Of a stretch of DNA of 45,184 nt, positions 9,554-18,985 are shown piece after piece (positions within the stretch are counted from its first letter, which is position 1; every line of letters begins with the position of its first letter). Source of the stretch: Penium margaritaceum (lineage: Eukaryota; Streptophyta; Zygnematophyceae; Desmidiales; Peniaceae); contig SZWC01002426.1 of NCBI GenBank assembly GCA_023375785.1, forward strand, positions 107,688 to 152,871, in the 5' to 3' direction. The position numbers and the translations under genes were made by a program. A model generated the notes under the pieces. The model made no database searches and was not told the DNA's origin. It saw nothing but the letters and a program-made list of their open reading frames with translations.

Positions 9554-9960
9554 ACTTATCAAAAACCACGAGGATCGTGTCATAACCCACGGGTGTAACC
9601 AGTAGTCCCGTGACGAAGTCCATGGAGATGTCAGTCCACGGTTGCGTCGGAATATGGAGCAGGTGCAGAAGTCCGAGTGGTCGTGTGCAACGGGATTTTT
9701 TGTGCTATCATTTATCGCAGGGTTTGCAGAAGCTGGCCACGTCGGACTGAATCTTGTCCCACGAGTATTCTCTTGCCAGTTTCTTCAGCGTCTTATCCTC
9801 TATAAAGTGTCCGGATGGACCGGTGTTGTAGCATTCTTCAAGCAGCATACGGCGAAGTTCGTCGGAGGAATGACCACCTGGCAAGCAAATCAAAGTTGCC
9901 AAGAGGGTATGTCGTACCAAAATTTTGCCTTGTCTTATCCGCTGTGCTGGCCTAGCCTCA
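9554..9960 (-). pseudogene. Integrase of copy C, zinc-binding domain and start of core
   Basis: Read leftward from 9960: LRRMLLEECYNTGPSGHFIEDKTLKKL (the H of the H2C2 domain), DKIQSDVASFCKPCDK (its cysteine pair), then SMDFVTGLL and DTILVVFDKFSK with the first catalytic Asp, ending at the 9-bp duplication. It matches the same blocks in A (4284-4590). A frame change near 9708 and the foldback insertion break it. Confidence 0.8.
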
Positions 9961-10140
9961 TGTGAATAGCCGCTTGAGATACGGATCTCACTGTAGCTGT
10001 AGCATCGCTGCCTCAGCCATAAGATCTGGTCAGAGGCTAAGTGCATCGGCTGGTTTGATTTTGCCTGGCTGGTACTCGATATTGTAGTAGATATCGAACG
10101 TAGATATTGCACGGTGCAGCTGCATTGGCTAAGTGGCACA
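9961..10140 (-). pseudogene. RNase H C-terminal fragment of copy C
   Basis: Read leftward: MQLHRAISTFDIYYNIEYQPGK followed by PADALS, the standard end of gypsy RNase H, then DLMAEAA and a spacer to the integrase. The rest of pol is absent; sequence similarity stops near 10140. Confidence 0.65.
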
Positions 10141-11014
10141 AGGGAAGTAGCTACTTTGTCAAGCAAGCAACAAAGCAACATAGTAACATAGCAGCTGAGA
10201 GAAAAGTCAAGTGGCGGCCTAAAGCGACAGAAAAGTGGCATGGTGTGGCAGCGCAACCTAGCGTGCCAGTGGCAAACTGAGGAGAGTGGGAAAACAAGTC
10301 CAACCTATTTTAAAGTATGCTCTACCAAAGAAGAACCTCCCTTCCTCCCTCCCCATCCCCCCTCATGACTACATCGTTCTTTCTTGACCCCCCCGTCCAC
10401 TTAATCTGTGTTATGAATGTCAATGTGTAGATTCCAAGTTGCAATTGGTCGTTTGCACAGTAGTGCTGTGGCTCATTGCAAGGTTCAACAGCACCGGCCA
10501 CAATCAATTATTGTCTTCAAAAGCAACCATGTTTCCAATTTTACTGTTGGAAATTGCACCTGCAACCTGCAATGCATTCACTTAGTTGCAGAGTACAAGC
10601 ACTAACGGATTGCATGAAAGCTCCGTTGCAAACTGCATTGAACTTTAGTATGGATACAGAATGCACGTAGAATCACATTGCATGCACAACGCATGCACTT
10701 GCAACATGGGACCGAGTTGGTGCAGATATGGGCATGGAATTTTACGTACATGCATGCAAAATGCATGCAAAGTGCATGCATTATGCAAATTTTAGGATGC
10801 ATGCGATGCAGGTACTCATTGCATACACAATGCAAGCATGCATTTGTAGCATGCATGCTCTCCCTATCCCTCTACATATTGATGGAGAAATTGCAATCTG
10901 CTTGTGTATTACGCATTGTCTCTTAATGACAGCATTGCTCTTTCAGTTCCAAGGAGCAGAGGGCTGGGGGTAGTAATCCTGTGATAAGCTACAGCCACAA
11001 CAGGTTAGCAAGCA

Positions 11015-11015
<1 letters not shown>
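10141..11015. other. Non-coding stretch with CATGCA-rich block
   Basis: No gene seen. 10430-10660 has many TTGCA/TGCAA words. 10660-10860 is dense in GCATGCA, a self-complementary word, and gives overlapping Met/His/Ala-rich frames on both strands that I regard as spurious. It could be the 5' flank or subterminal region of the hAT element that follows. Confidence 0.4.
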
Positions 11016-11046
<31 letters not shown>

Positions 11047-11161
11047 ACNNNNNNNNNNNNNNNNNNNNNNNNNNNNNNNNNNNNNNNNNNNNNNNNNNNN
11101 NNNNNNNNNNNNNNNNNNNNNNNNNNNNNNNNNNNNNNNNNNNNNCCCCCCCCCCCCCCCC
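11016..11161. repeat. Poly-C tract containing an assembly gap (N97)
   Basis: C run from 11016, gap of 97 N at 11049-11145, C run again to 11161. C on both sides suggests that the gap itself is unresolved poly-C. Confidence 0.9.
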
Positions 11162-11336
11162 CTACTCTCCCAGCACTGAATGCAATAGAGTAGAGACACA
11201 GATTTAGCACAGAAACAAGACTGTAACATGTACATGCAGTTATGCTACGCATGGGTGAACACAGTAACAGGGTCTAACCAATGAATGCACACACACTCTT
11301 CATTTCCATTGCAGCTGGCTCACTGGCCCCTTGCAA

Positions 11337-11342
11337 TATAAA
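11337..11342 (+). promoter_or_regulatory. Possible TATA box of the hAT transposase gene
   Basis: TATAAA lies 54 bases before the first plausible ATG (11396) of the hAT frame. Spacing is plausible for a core promoter; this is inference from position and word only. Confidence 0.3.
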
Positions 11343-13087
11343 GACGCGTCCACCCGCGTTGTGGGTTTGTAAGTTATCAAGCTCTAACACAACCATGATG
11401 CAGTCGCACCTGTAGGTCTACCACCCTAAGGACTACAAAGAAAGTTTCCCCGTGTAGGCCCTCCAAAAGGCCATAGATGTTGCAGAGAAGGCAACAGCAG
11501 CCAAGAAGGCCGAGGAGAAGGCGCAGTCAAAGCTTCGTGACTGGGACAAGTTGGGCATCTTGGAGCAAGTCTGCCGGTTTCAGTTGTGTAGTGTATGCGC
11601 CACAATTCAATGACCTGACCATGTCCAGCACTAAACTGGACATTTGTGCCCTGTAGATACACCCAAGAGGAGCTATGGAACAACATCATGCTCCTTTGTG
11701 CGGAGTCTGGAATCCCGTTCATTGTTGTGGAGCTTGAGTAATTCAAGAGGTTCATCATGAAGTGCATAGACATGAATGCTCCATGCCGCCAGGCACTGTC
11801 CGACCTCGTCAAGCAAACACACCTAGCATGGTGAAAGCGGGTTCACGTCTGGCTGCTTAGCCAGCCAGATGCAAACCTGGGCATGGACAACAGATTGGTG
11901 GACAGGCGATGACGGTACATCATGGGTTGCACTCACGGTGCACCACTTTGACCGGGAGTCGAGGACCCAGGCCATAGTTCTTAACTTTGTGTGGATTGAT
12001 GCCCCATACACTGGGAAATGCTTGGCTGGCACACTTGATCGCTGTATCTAGGCCTCATGGGAGCTTGGACACAAAGTTTTAGGAATAACGATGGACAAAG
12101 ACTCAAACAACATCATCTGCGCAACCATTCTCCACACAAGCTATCCATATGATGTTCCGCAAGACACAACCTTTCGTTGTTTCTGCCATGTCATCAACCT
12201 TGTTGTACAGGACTTCCTGCATGAGGATGACATTGAGTCATTGGTGATCAAGGTCCGATGTCTCATTGCACATGCACATCACTCCAACCAGCATCTGAGA
12301 GCATGGATTGAGCACAATGGGGTGGGCAGGTTTGGGCTTACGAACATTTGTCTGACCCGATAGTCATCAACGCACGCGATAATGAAGGAAGTGGTTGAGG
12401 AGCAGTAGACATCTGACCTGTACATTGATGAGTTTGGCAGGACAAGCGGAGGGGCGACATACATCACCATCACCCGCATAGAGTGGCCGAGCATTCAAGA
12501 AGTGACCAAGGTCCTCAAGGCATTTGTCGTTGTATCTGAGATTGACAAAGGTGAGAAGTATCCCACGCTCGAGAATCTCCTATCATGGTAGTGTTTTCTG
12601 CTTAACCACTGCAAGAAACGGTGTCCCATTTCAACACAGGAGGAGCAAAACCCAACAGTATTTGGAAGTCCATGGGAAGGAGCAGTTATTGCACGCATGG
12701 CGCGTGCAGAGAAAAAGCTGTAAAAATATTAGGACACAGTGGGAACCAATGACATTGTGGCCACATATGTGGATTGAACATTTGGGCCCAAGTACTTTGA
12801 CAAATGTGTAGCTACGGAGAAGGAAGTTCCCGCACAACTCATCAGAGGTGTGGGTGCACGCACAATACAAGCTGTTCGTTTCAACCCAACTCTGATGCCA
12901 ATGGGAGAGGATAGCACAGAGGCAAGCAATAGCATCAGAGCTTTGCCTAGCATGTCTGCCACCCCCAGCATTAGTATAGCTTTTCCTAGCAGAAATGCTA
13001 CTCCCAACAGCAGCAACACTGCCACCTTTAACAGCAACGTCTCCTCTGACAGCATCCCCACGTCTTGTAGTAGCGCTCTATCCATGA

Positions 13088-13095
13088 CCATCGTT
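13088..13095. repeat. Left target-site duplication of internal hAT element
   Basis: CCATCGTT; the right copy is CCATCACT (13837-13844). Six of eight bases match; 8 bp is the known hAT duplication size. Confidence 0.65.
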
Positions 13096-13836
13096 TAAGG
13101 CTGCACACGGTTCCTATACGCGGATATTCAGAGGGATCCGGATCCGTGCGACGGGTCCTCCACCTGGATCCGGATCCGGGGTAACGGATCCTTGGATTCA
13201 CGGATCCTTGGATTCACGGATCTTGGATCCGGATCTAGGGAGCCATGTACCATGCATGGTTTATTACAGTGCTGTTGTGCTTGTAAACAGTGTGTCAGTG
13301 CAAGTACCACGGACGGGTTGCGATTTTGTGGACCACCAAGAATGAGATGATGTCCATCGACATCTGCCTATGCCCAACCCATAGACGGCCATCAATGGTG
13401 CGAATGATATTGTGGAGCTACAGGTGGTTGGTCAGTCCACGGATAAGTAGATATGGAACCAATGAACATACCATCGCCAGCTCCAGGCTGGCAATTCGAC
13501 AGGTTTCACGTGGTTGACACGCATGATGCATGTGCCAACCACGCGGACGTGTCGCAAAAATGTTTGCCGGTCAAAAGTATAAAGCGCATATTGAGCTGTT
13601 TGATTTTGAATGTGCAAATGAGTGTGCTACGCGGATGACTTGAGCCGGACGCCTAGTCAGGTTTTTTTACCCCAACCCCCCCCCCCCCCCCCCCCCCTCC
13701 CTCTACCGTAGGATTTGGGTTAGGATCTGCAGATACAAGCCAGATCCACAATCTTGGATCCGGAACCGCGAATCCGGATCAGGATCCGGATTCATGGGTA
13801 GGATACCGTGGATCCCAGGATCTGTGTGCAGCCTTA
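13096..13836. mobile_element. 741-bp non-autonomous hAT element inside the hAT transposase gene
   Basis: Perfect 13-bp terminal inverted repeats, TAAGGCTGCACAC (13096-13108) and GTGTGCAGCCTTA (13824-13836), flanked by an 8-bp imperfect target duplication. Subterminal regions are packed with GGATCC/GGATCCGGATCC words on both sides (13130-13240 and 13755-13815), which also pair with each other. The interior has no transposase frame and includes a 22-C tract. Size, ends and duplication fit a hAT MITE-like derivative. Confidence 0.85.
13676..13697. repeat. C22 homopolymer
   Basis: Run of 22 C inside the non-autonomous hAT element. Confidence 0.9.
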
Positions 13837-13844
13837 CCATCACT
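13837..13844. repeat. Right target-site duplication of internal hAT element
   Basis: CCATCACT, pairs with CCATCGTT at 13088-13095. Confidence 0.65.
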
Positions 13845-14302
13845 CAACTGCACAATAGAAGTAGTAGTCATCTTGGCAGCAGTAGTAGCGCCAATGTCGC
13901 CCTAGTGACACCTCTTTATGGCAAGATAAACCTATTTGAGCTACGTCCAAACAAGACTCATCAGCAAGGGATTGCTACACCAAAGAAGGACACACTTTTT
14001 GAAAACAAAGAGGAGCTGGCTTGTGCCACTAAGGGAAAGAGAAGTACAACAGTCTTTTATGGTGAGAACAAAGTACACCTGCAAACCAATACTGTACTGG
14101 CAAGGGGCATGTTGTGCATCCATTGCAATAGTGTGTCTTCTCAGCATGTTTTCTCACAGGCTGGTAGCATCTTGACTAAGTATTGCCACAACTTGCAGGA
14201 TGAAACGTTCCATCTACAGGTTCTGTTGAAGGGGTGGAAGACAGTCGTGGATGAACTCAAGACAAGGCTGGACGCGCTGTCAAAGGTCGAGGACATTGCT
14301 TA

Positions 14303-14787
14303 GGATGTTGCTCCCACATGTTTCTTTTTTGTACCACGCTCTTTGTTGTTCTTGCTCCCTTTGTATTCCGTTCATGAAACCATTTGCATTGCACTTTTCC
14401 AATGTGTGTCAGGTTTCCAATTGCATGAGTTTTTTTTCATAAGAGTAGAATGTACATAAATGGCATTGCTGTTTTTACATGCTTAGGGTTCATGCAAGAG
14501 AAGCTCCAGAAAGGACCCTACAATACTAAACTCCTACAGTTAAAATCGAAATTGATGGATTGTATTAGAATTTTATTTAATGCAAGTAACTTGTGAAGAA
14601 TGGTCTTACATGCTGGTCAAAATCGAGTCAAAACCGATGAATTCAGGAATGAAATGGATTAAAATCAAAATCGATATCAATTTCTCTAAATCAATATCAA
14701 ACAAGTCAAAACTGACGTATGAAACTGGAATAGATATAATCAAATTCGACTTTGATATAATCAATTTTGATATTGATTTCCAATAGA
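14303..14787. other. 3' flank of hAT gene with AT-rich repeated words
   Basis: After the transposase stop come T-rich DNA and then, at 14540-14787, many copies of AAATCGA, GATATCAAT and GATATAATCAA in both directions. Clusters of short subterminal words are usual at hAT ends, so this is probably the element's right end. I could not match it to a left inverted repeat. Similarity to gypsy integrase starts right after it. Confidence 0.4.
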
Positions 14788-15360
14788 GTTGTGGGTCGAC
14801 ACCTGCATGGTTTTTATTACGGGACCTCTTACTATGTCGGAGGACTATGGCGCCATCCTTATGGTAGTGGACATGTTTTTGAAAATATCCCACTTCATCT
14901 CGACAACGACCACCATCACTGCCAAATGAACAATGTAGCCGCTTGAAAACCACATTGTGTAGCTACACGGAGTGTCCCATACCAACATAAGCGACAAAGG
15001 GGGCCACTTCACAAGTCGTTTTTGGCACAAAATAAAAACCTGTTGCGGTAGTCGGATCTAGCTATCAATGGAGTTTCATCCTCAAACTGACGGGGAAACT
15101 GAGCTGATAGATTAGATATTCAATCAAATTCTATGCACTTGATGTAAGACCCACGGGGCTGAGTGTGGGGCAAGACTACCGGACTCGCATACAACTTGGT
15201 GACTTCCACCGCATGGAAAAAAAATCCGTTCAAGGTGGTCTACAGTAAACATCTCGCTCGATTGTTGCAACTTCTCCTATGTCTGGGAGGAAACACGACG
15301 GACCCTTGTGAAGACACAGGTGGGAATGAAGCAAACATCGGACAGAAATTGTGACAATAA
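14788..15360 (+). pseudogene. Integrase core fragment of gypsy copy G
   Basis: The start aligns with the same place in A (GTGGGTCGACA...). Visible: ILMVVDMFLKISHFISTTTTITAK with the first catalytic Asp, NISDKGGHFTSRFWH with the second, and MEFHPQTDGETELI with the catalytic Glu, so all three acidic positions remain. Then NPFKVVYSKHLARLL (15228-15275). A stop follows ITAK, another interrupts LENHIV-LHGV, and there are two frame changes. Upstream domains are missing; the hAT 3' flank abuts it. Confidence 0.75.
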
Positions 15361-15589
15361 CATCTTCAGCACTGGCAATTGCATCCTATTGAGCTTGCCG
15401 AACATCAAACGAGGTGGATAGGACATCACAAAACTCAAACTGTAGTTGTTGGGACCATTGAAAGCGAATACGAATCCCAGTTCTTGCTCCCCTTTGCCAA
15501 CCAGACAACATGGAGGTTCATCTCAATTTCTATGTCAGGAAGGTGAAGTATTCTCGGGACCCCGGTAAAGACATTTCTTCTCTGTCCCC
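15361..15589 (+). pseudogene. Integrase C-terminal linker of copy G
   Basis: Weakly readable link between integrase core and chromodomain (LPNIKRGG, then KLKL and VVGTIES), matching the same stretch in A in the order SLPNIKL, IAKLKPHRLGPF. Heavily degraded. Confidence 0.4.
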
Positions 15590-15768
15590 AATGTAGGTGG
15601 ATGGGGATGCGGAATACATCATGGAGGAAATCATTGAACATTGACATTGTGAAAAAGCGAGCAGAGGCAAGTCACATGTCTATGAAAAAGCAAACAACAG
15701 ATGGGGGTCCTACAATAACATCCGCGATATCGATCATCTGATCGACGGATACTACAGGCATCACTAGC
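15590..15768 (+). pseudogene. Chromodomain of copy G
   Basis: VDGDAEYIMEEIIEH, a stop, GKSHVYE, NNRWGSYNNIRDIDHLIDGYY. The KWH-type tryptophan position is changed (the segment reads KANNRWGS), so the domain is poorer than those of A and D. Confidence 0.65.
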
Positions 15769-15801
15769 CTACGTCGATAAATGCGCCAAGACGCTACAAC
15801 T

Positions 15802-15815
15802 AAAAGAGGAAGAAG
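15802..15815 (+). other. Polypurine tract of copy G
   Basis: AAAAGAGGAAGAAG directly before TGTTTCAAGC, the LTR start; compare the tract of A at 5549-5562. Confidence 0.55.
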
Positions 15816-15918
15816 TGTTTCAAGCAACCACTTACCAAAAAACGTCGCATGCTTTGGTTGATTCGAGCATCCAAGACCCAACATATGCCTCTTCTTGTTT
15901 CTTGCTATTGTATACATG
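15816..15918 (+). repeat. 3' LTR of copy G, shortened and cut by element D
   Basis: Begins TGTTTC. From about 15864 it matches the 3' half of the LTR of this family (TTCGAGCATCCAAGACCC, ACATATGCC, GTATACATG). The middle of the LTR is missing. It stops exactly where D's LTR begins (TGTTACACC at 15919), so D inserted here. Confidence 0.6.
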
Positions 15919-16469
15919 TGTTACACCAAGCGGAACGTAAGTAGCTTGTAAGGATATGATACAAGATAGAAGACAATTCAAGGTTTTGTGACAAATGGAC
16001 AATATTCATTAAGCGGTATGTGTATTTTGGTGACAGGTGTCAAGTAAGTCAAGTACATGTATACCACGCCAAGCATGAGAATCAGGCTTATGTCGGGTCC
16101 TTGGTGCTCGAGCCGGGTAACGTGTGCGAGGTTAGACCATGAGTGGCTGCTTTAGAAAGCTCTGCGATAAAGTTGAGGGGCTTTGATAACATTGAGGTGC
16201 TTCTTCACAAACGTCTCGCGATTTCAAAAAGTGCACGAAACAATATCAAAACATCGATATGGTGCGCGATGCTTCTGTCGACCTTTCTTGAAGGTGGTCG
16301 AAGTCAGAAACTTATGGAACGGAACACCGGAGGTCCGAGCAGTTGGCAAAAAAATCCCTTGGGTAAACAACGTAAATGTCTTGAAGTCATTGTATGATGG
16401 GCCATGAATGTAGTGATAGAAATGCCTACTCGCGGAGTTTAGTGACTCGTGCATGCCATGGATGTAACA
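15919..16469 (-). repeat. 3' LTR of gypsy element D (551 bp)
   Basis: On the minus strand it runs from TGTTACATCC (16469) to GGTGTAACA (15919), giving TGTTAC/GTAACA inverted ends. It aligns over most of its length with the 5' LTR of D (20441-20868), the split 5' LTR of E and the 3' LTR of A. Confidence 0.8.
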
Positions 16470-16486
16470 ATTCTCCCCCCTCTTAG
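16470..16486 (-). other. Polypurine tract of element D
   Basis: On the minus strand CTAAGAGGGGGGAGAAT, directly before the LTR start TGTTACATCC. Confidence 0.7.
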
Positions 16487-16527
16487 CCGCGGCATCCCAG
16501 CGCGCTAGCAGAAGGAAATCAGCAACG

Positions 16528-16720
16528 GCAAAAGTAGCCGCCGATTAGATGATCGATGTCTCGGAGGTTGTCGTAGGGCTCCCAACTGTTGTTTGCAGCG
16601 TCATGTTCATGCCACTTTATCCGATACTTGGTTGTTTTTCCACGATGCTAATGTCCGAGGATGTTTTCAATCACGTCCTCTGTATCTCCGTCAACTTGTT
16701 CTAGAGGTGGAGGTGCGACG
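16528..16720 (-). pseudogene. Chromodomain of element D
   Basis: LEQVDGDTEDVIENILGH, a stop, then GKTTKYRIKWHEHDAANNSWEPYDNLRDIDHLIGGYF. The aromatic positions (KWH, SWEP) are present. Only one stop interrupts it, so it is better kept than the rest of D's pol. Confidence 0.8.
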
Positions 16721-16950
16721 TCTCTACAAGGGAAGTTAGTGTTGGGGTCCTGGTAGTGCTTAAACTTGCTAAAAATACGCCAAGTCATCGTTAGGTGGAA
16801 CAATGACTTGGCGAGTGAATTTTTGTTGCTAGAAGGATTTGTTATACCAGAACATTGTTTTGTCGTATCCGCAAACTCCTCGTAACCTTCCGCGAACAGC
16901 CTCACGAGGTACGGGTCTCCTTTGATGAGCAATGTGTTAGTTTTTGCCAT
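16721..16950 (-). pseudogene. Junction fragment of D: pre-integrase spacer joined to integrase tail
   Basis: MAKTNTLLIKGDPYLVRLFAEGYEEF matches the spacer just before the integrase zinc domain in A (4108-4190). Within about 40 codons the same frame reaches FPCRDVAPPPLEQVDGD, the sequence just before the chromodomain. The H2C2 domain and the whole D,D-E core, about 1 kb in A, are therefore missing. The 100-codon frame through the junction has no stop. Confidence 0.75.
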
Positions 16951-17348
16951 TTTATTTGGTCATTGCCTTTTGCCGGATTTGTTTTTCCAGGCCGGTACTC
17001 AGATTCATACTCAAAGTTAGACTCGAGGAACTCCATCCATTGAGTTTGCCAATGACTTAGATTTTACTGAGTCTTGAGATAGTCCAGGACGTGATGGTCG
17101 GTACGGACGATGCATTGCCGGCATTCTCAGTAGTCACGTCATGTTTTGAACATATGCACGACTGCGAGCATCTCTTTTTTGTGAGCCCCACAGTTGAGTT
17201 CCGGCCCACATAGTTTTAGTGACATGCATACAATTGGTTTTTCTTTACCGTCGTTGTCTTCAAGGAGAACGGATCTGATGGCTTGATTGGATGCATCGGT
17301 AGCCATGATGTAGTCCACCGTTAAATCTTCCAATTGCAAGGATGACAC
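16951..17348 (-). pseudogene. RNase H domain of element D
   Basis: VDYIMATDASNQAIRSVLLEDNDGKEKPIV, CGPELNCGAHKKEMLAVVHMFKT, a stop, then IVRTDHHVLDYL and FEYESEYRPGKTNPAKG. ATDAS, the E of KKEMLAVV and TDHH are the usual RNase H blocks. The order is standard for gypsy pol on the minus strand. Confidence 0.8.
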
Positions 17349-18240
17349 CTAGGTCAGAGCGTCTCCCAGAGAGTTATGCTTCTTGTTCGTTGTGCCCCCA
17401 ATTCCACTTTGTGGTTTGTTGAGTGAGATCGGAGAGAGGCACTGATAGTTGCACGTAGTCTTGTACGAATCAATGGTAGTAGTTGCAAAAGTCCAAAAAC
17501 ACTTGGACGTCACAAACATTTGTAGGCATAGGCCAATCATCCACCGCCTCCACATTTTTTGGGTCCATGGTGATTCGTCCACCGCTGATGGTGTAGCCCA
17601 AGGACTTGATTAAATGGCGACCAAAGTCACATTTCAAGAATTGTTTCTGAGAAACATCTTTTTCTATGAAATTCTAAGAACCTTTTGCAGATGACCATTG
17701 GGCTCCTTCGGAATGGAGCTCTACACCAGGATATACGACGCCAAAATCATCGCAAAATGGACAGAAGATGTTGTTCATTCCTGCCATTAGTATTACGGTG
17801 GTAAGTGTGAGTCTGTACGACATGACCTTAAACTCAAAGTACCCGTGTCTTGTGCGGAATGCTGTCTTCTTGACGTCCTTACCAGGTCCACTGTTCTGAT
17901 GATAGCCGGTGCGTATGTCAATTTTACTGCAAATCTGGGTCTTAATTGGAGTTGATCAAAAAGTTCATCTGCTCGTTGGAGGGAGTAGTGGTTCTTGATG
18001 GTATTGTTTTTCAATTCTCAGTAGTCCACGCACATCTGCATCTCTTAGGTTTCTTTTTCACAACAAATACATGTTCCATGTAGGATAATGTGGAGGGTTT
18101 AAAAAAACCCTGTTTGAGTATCTCATGCAACTGCTTCTTGAGTTCGGTCAGCTCCTGATTGCTCATCCGATAGGTCTCCTTCACCTTCGACATGCTTCCT
18201 GACTTCAGGTGTATCCAATGACTGATCTTCTACTGTGAGG
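17349..18240 (-). pseudogene. Reverse transcriptase of element D, catalytic motif deleted
   Basis: Starts with ETYRMSNQELTELKKQLHEILKQGFFKPSTLSY (18090-18190), then a shifted RT palm (KIDIRTGYHQ, TAFRTRHGYFEFKVM), then MDPKNVEAVDDWPMPTNV at the thumb/connection end (about 17510-17570). Compared with E, 11 nt are missing at about 17730, which removes the YLDD catalytic motif and shifts the frame. Several stops elsewhere. Confidence 0.8.
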
Positions 18241-18615
18241 TAGCTCTCGGGATAGTTCTTAAAAAAAGAAACCCTTCAAATTCCTTGATGAGCTTCGCAA
18301 AATCCTTCGGTATGGCTGCAAAATTTTCAGATGTTGAGGCCGTTGATTTCACCTCGGTGAGGGTAACCTCTTCTGCTTCTCCTGCCTCCACGTGGACTAA
18401 CCACGCTTGCGCTTCGTGCTTTAGTTATCACTTGGCTACGTCCAGATATATTGGTTGGAGTTTTGTGGCTGCCACAGCTTTCTCTGCTACTGCCGCCTGT
18501 GCTATTTCTTGTAACCGTCACTGCGTCTTGGGTTGCTCAACCGGAGGCAGGGGTCACCTTTTTCCATTAATACTGACGTAGACAGGTCCCTTGCTCTAGT
18601 CAACCTGCTGATTAT
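18241..18615 (-). pseudogene. Protease-RT linker region of element D
   Basis: Read leftward: a stretch with AVAATKLQPIYLDV, an acidic/Glu-Val-rich spacer, then AEDFAKLIKEFEG-like sequence. The same order appears in E (23247-23530: KEAEEMTVAEVTSRASIPETF, KEFAKLIKEFEGVFPKQL) and A (2640-2800). Confidence 0.55.
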
Positions 18616-18985
18616 GTTGGTATAGGATCTTGTCCAAGGATGATTTTGTTTTCGCTTATTGGGCAAGTCATCTTGACTGTTCCATTGTGCAGATCTTCGA
18701 CTTGAAGACACAGTTGCCCGCAAAGTCGGTGGACCTGCAGTCATCCGTCAACGGTTTTCCCTCCTAACACCCCTGGTTTGGCTTGCAAACCCAGGTTCCA
18801 AACCATGTTGGTGGAAAAATATAAGAATCTCCTCCATCCAGTAGTACCAATACCGTTGTGCGGCTTTCACAACTCCTCTGTTGTACCCGTAGCCATTCCG
18901 CCAGTTGGTCCTAATCATACCCCTTGTCAAACTTTGCAACCTCAGGAACCCTGATCTGCCTTGATGTGACCCGCTTAGATGGGCG
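18616..18985 (-). pseudogene. Aspartic protease of element D with altered active site
   Basis: Starts with KFDKGYD-stop-DQ, the same acidic lead-in as in A and E. The active-site block reads LLDGGDSYIFP where A has LLDSGAS. It ends in TDDCRSTDFAGNCVFKSKICT. The Ser to Gly change is also present in E. Confidence 0.65.

Larger units (their letters stand above)
11396..14302 (+). pseudogene. Degenerate hAT-family transposase gene, interrupted by an insertion
   Basis: hAT transposases cut and paste DNA using an RNase H-like fold. Visible parts in order: an Ala/Lys/Glu-rich N-terminal coil (about 11460-11560); EELWNNIMLLCAESGIPF (near 11657); GDDGTSWVALTVHHFDRESR (about 11902-11960), typical of the hAT core; LGHKVLGITMDKDSNN (12064-12111); TFRCFCHVINLVVQDFL (12170-12220), the conserved C/H-INLVV block; VIARMARAEKKL near 12685; a Ser-rich spacer; and the C-terminal dimerisation domain VLARGMLCIHCNSVSSQHVFSQAGSILT with HLQVLLKGW (14094-14250). 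Stops and shifts occur near 11708, 12050, 12361, 12590 and 12770. A 741-bp element sits at 13096-13836; the frame is continuous across it once one target copy is discounted. I see no BED zinc finger. Confidence 0.8.

Noticed and set aside
10602..10973. Met/His/Cys-rich frames around the CATGCA cluster
   Set aside because: Produced by repeated GCATGCA words in all frames; no family features.
11426..11812. 128-codon minus-strand frame opposite the hAT gene
   Set aside because: Shadow of the plus-strand transposase, which has recognisable hAT motifs in this area.
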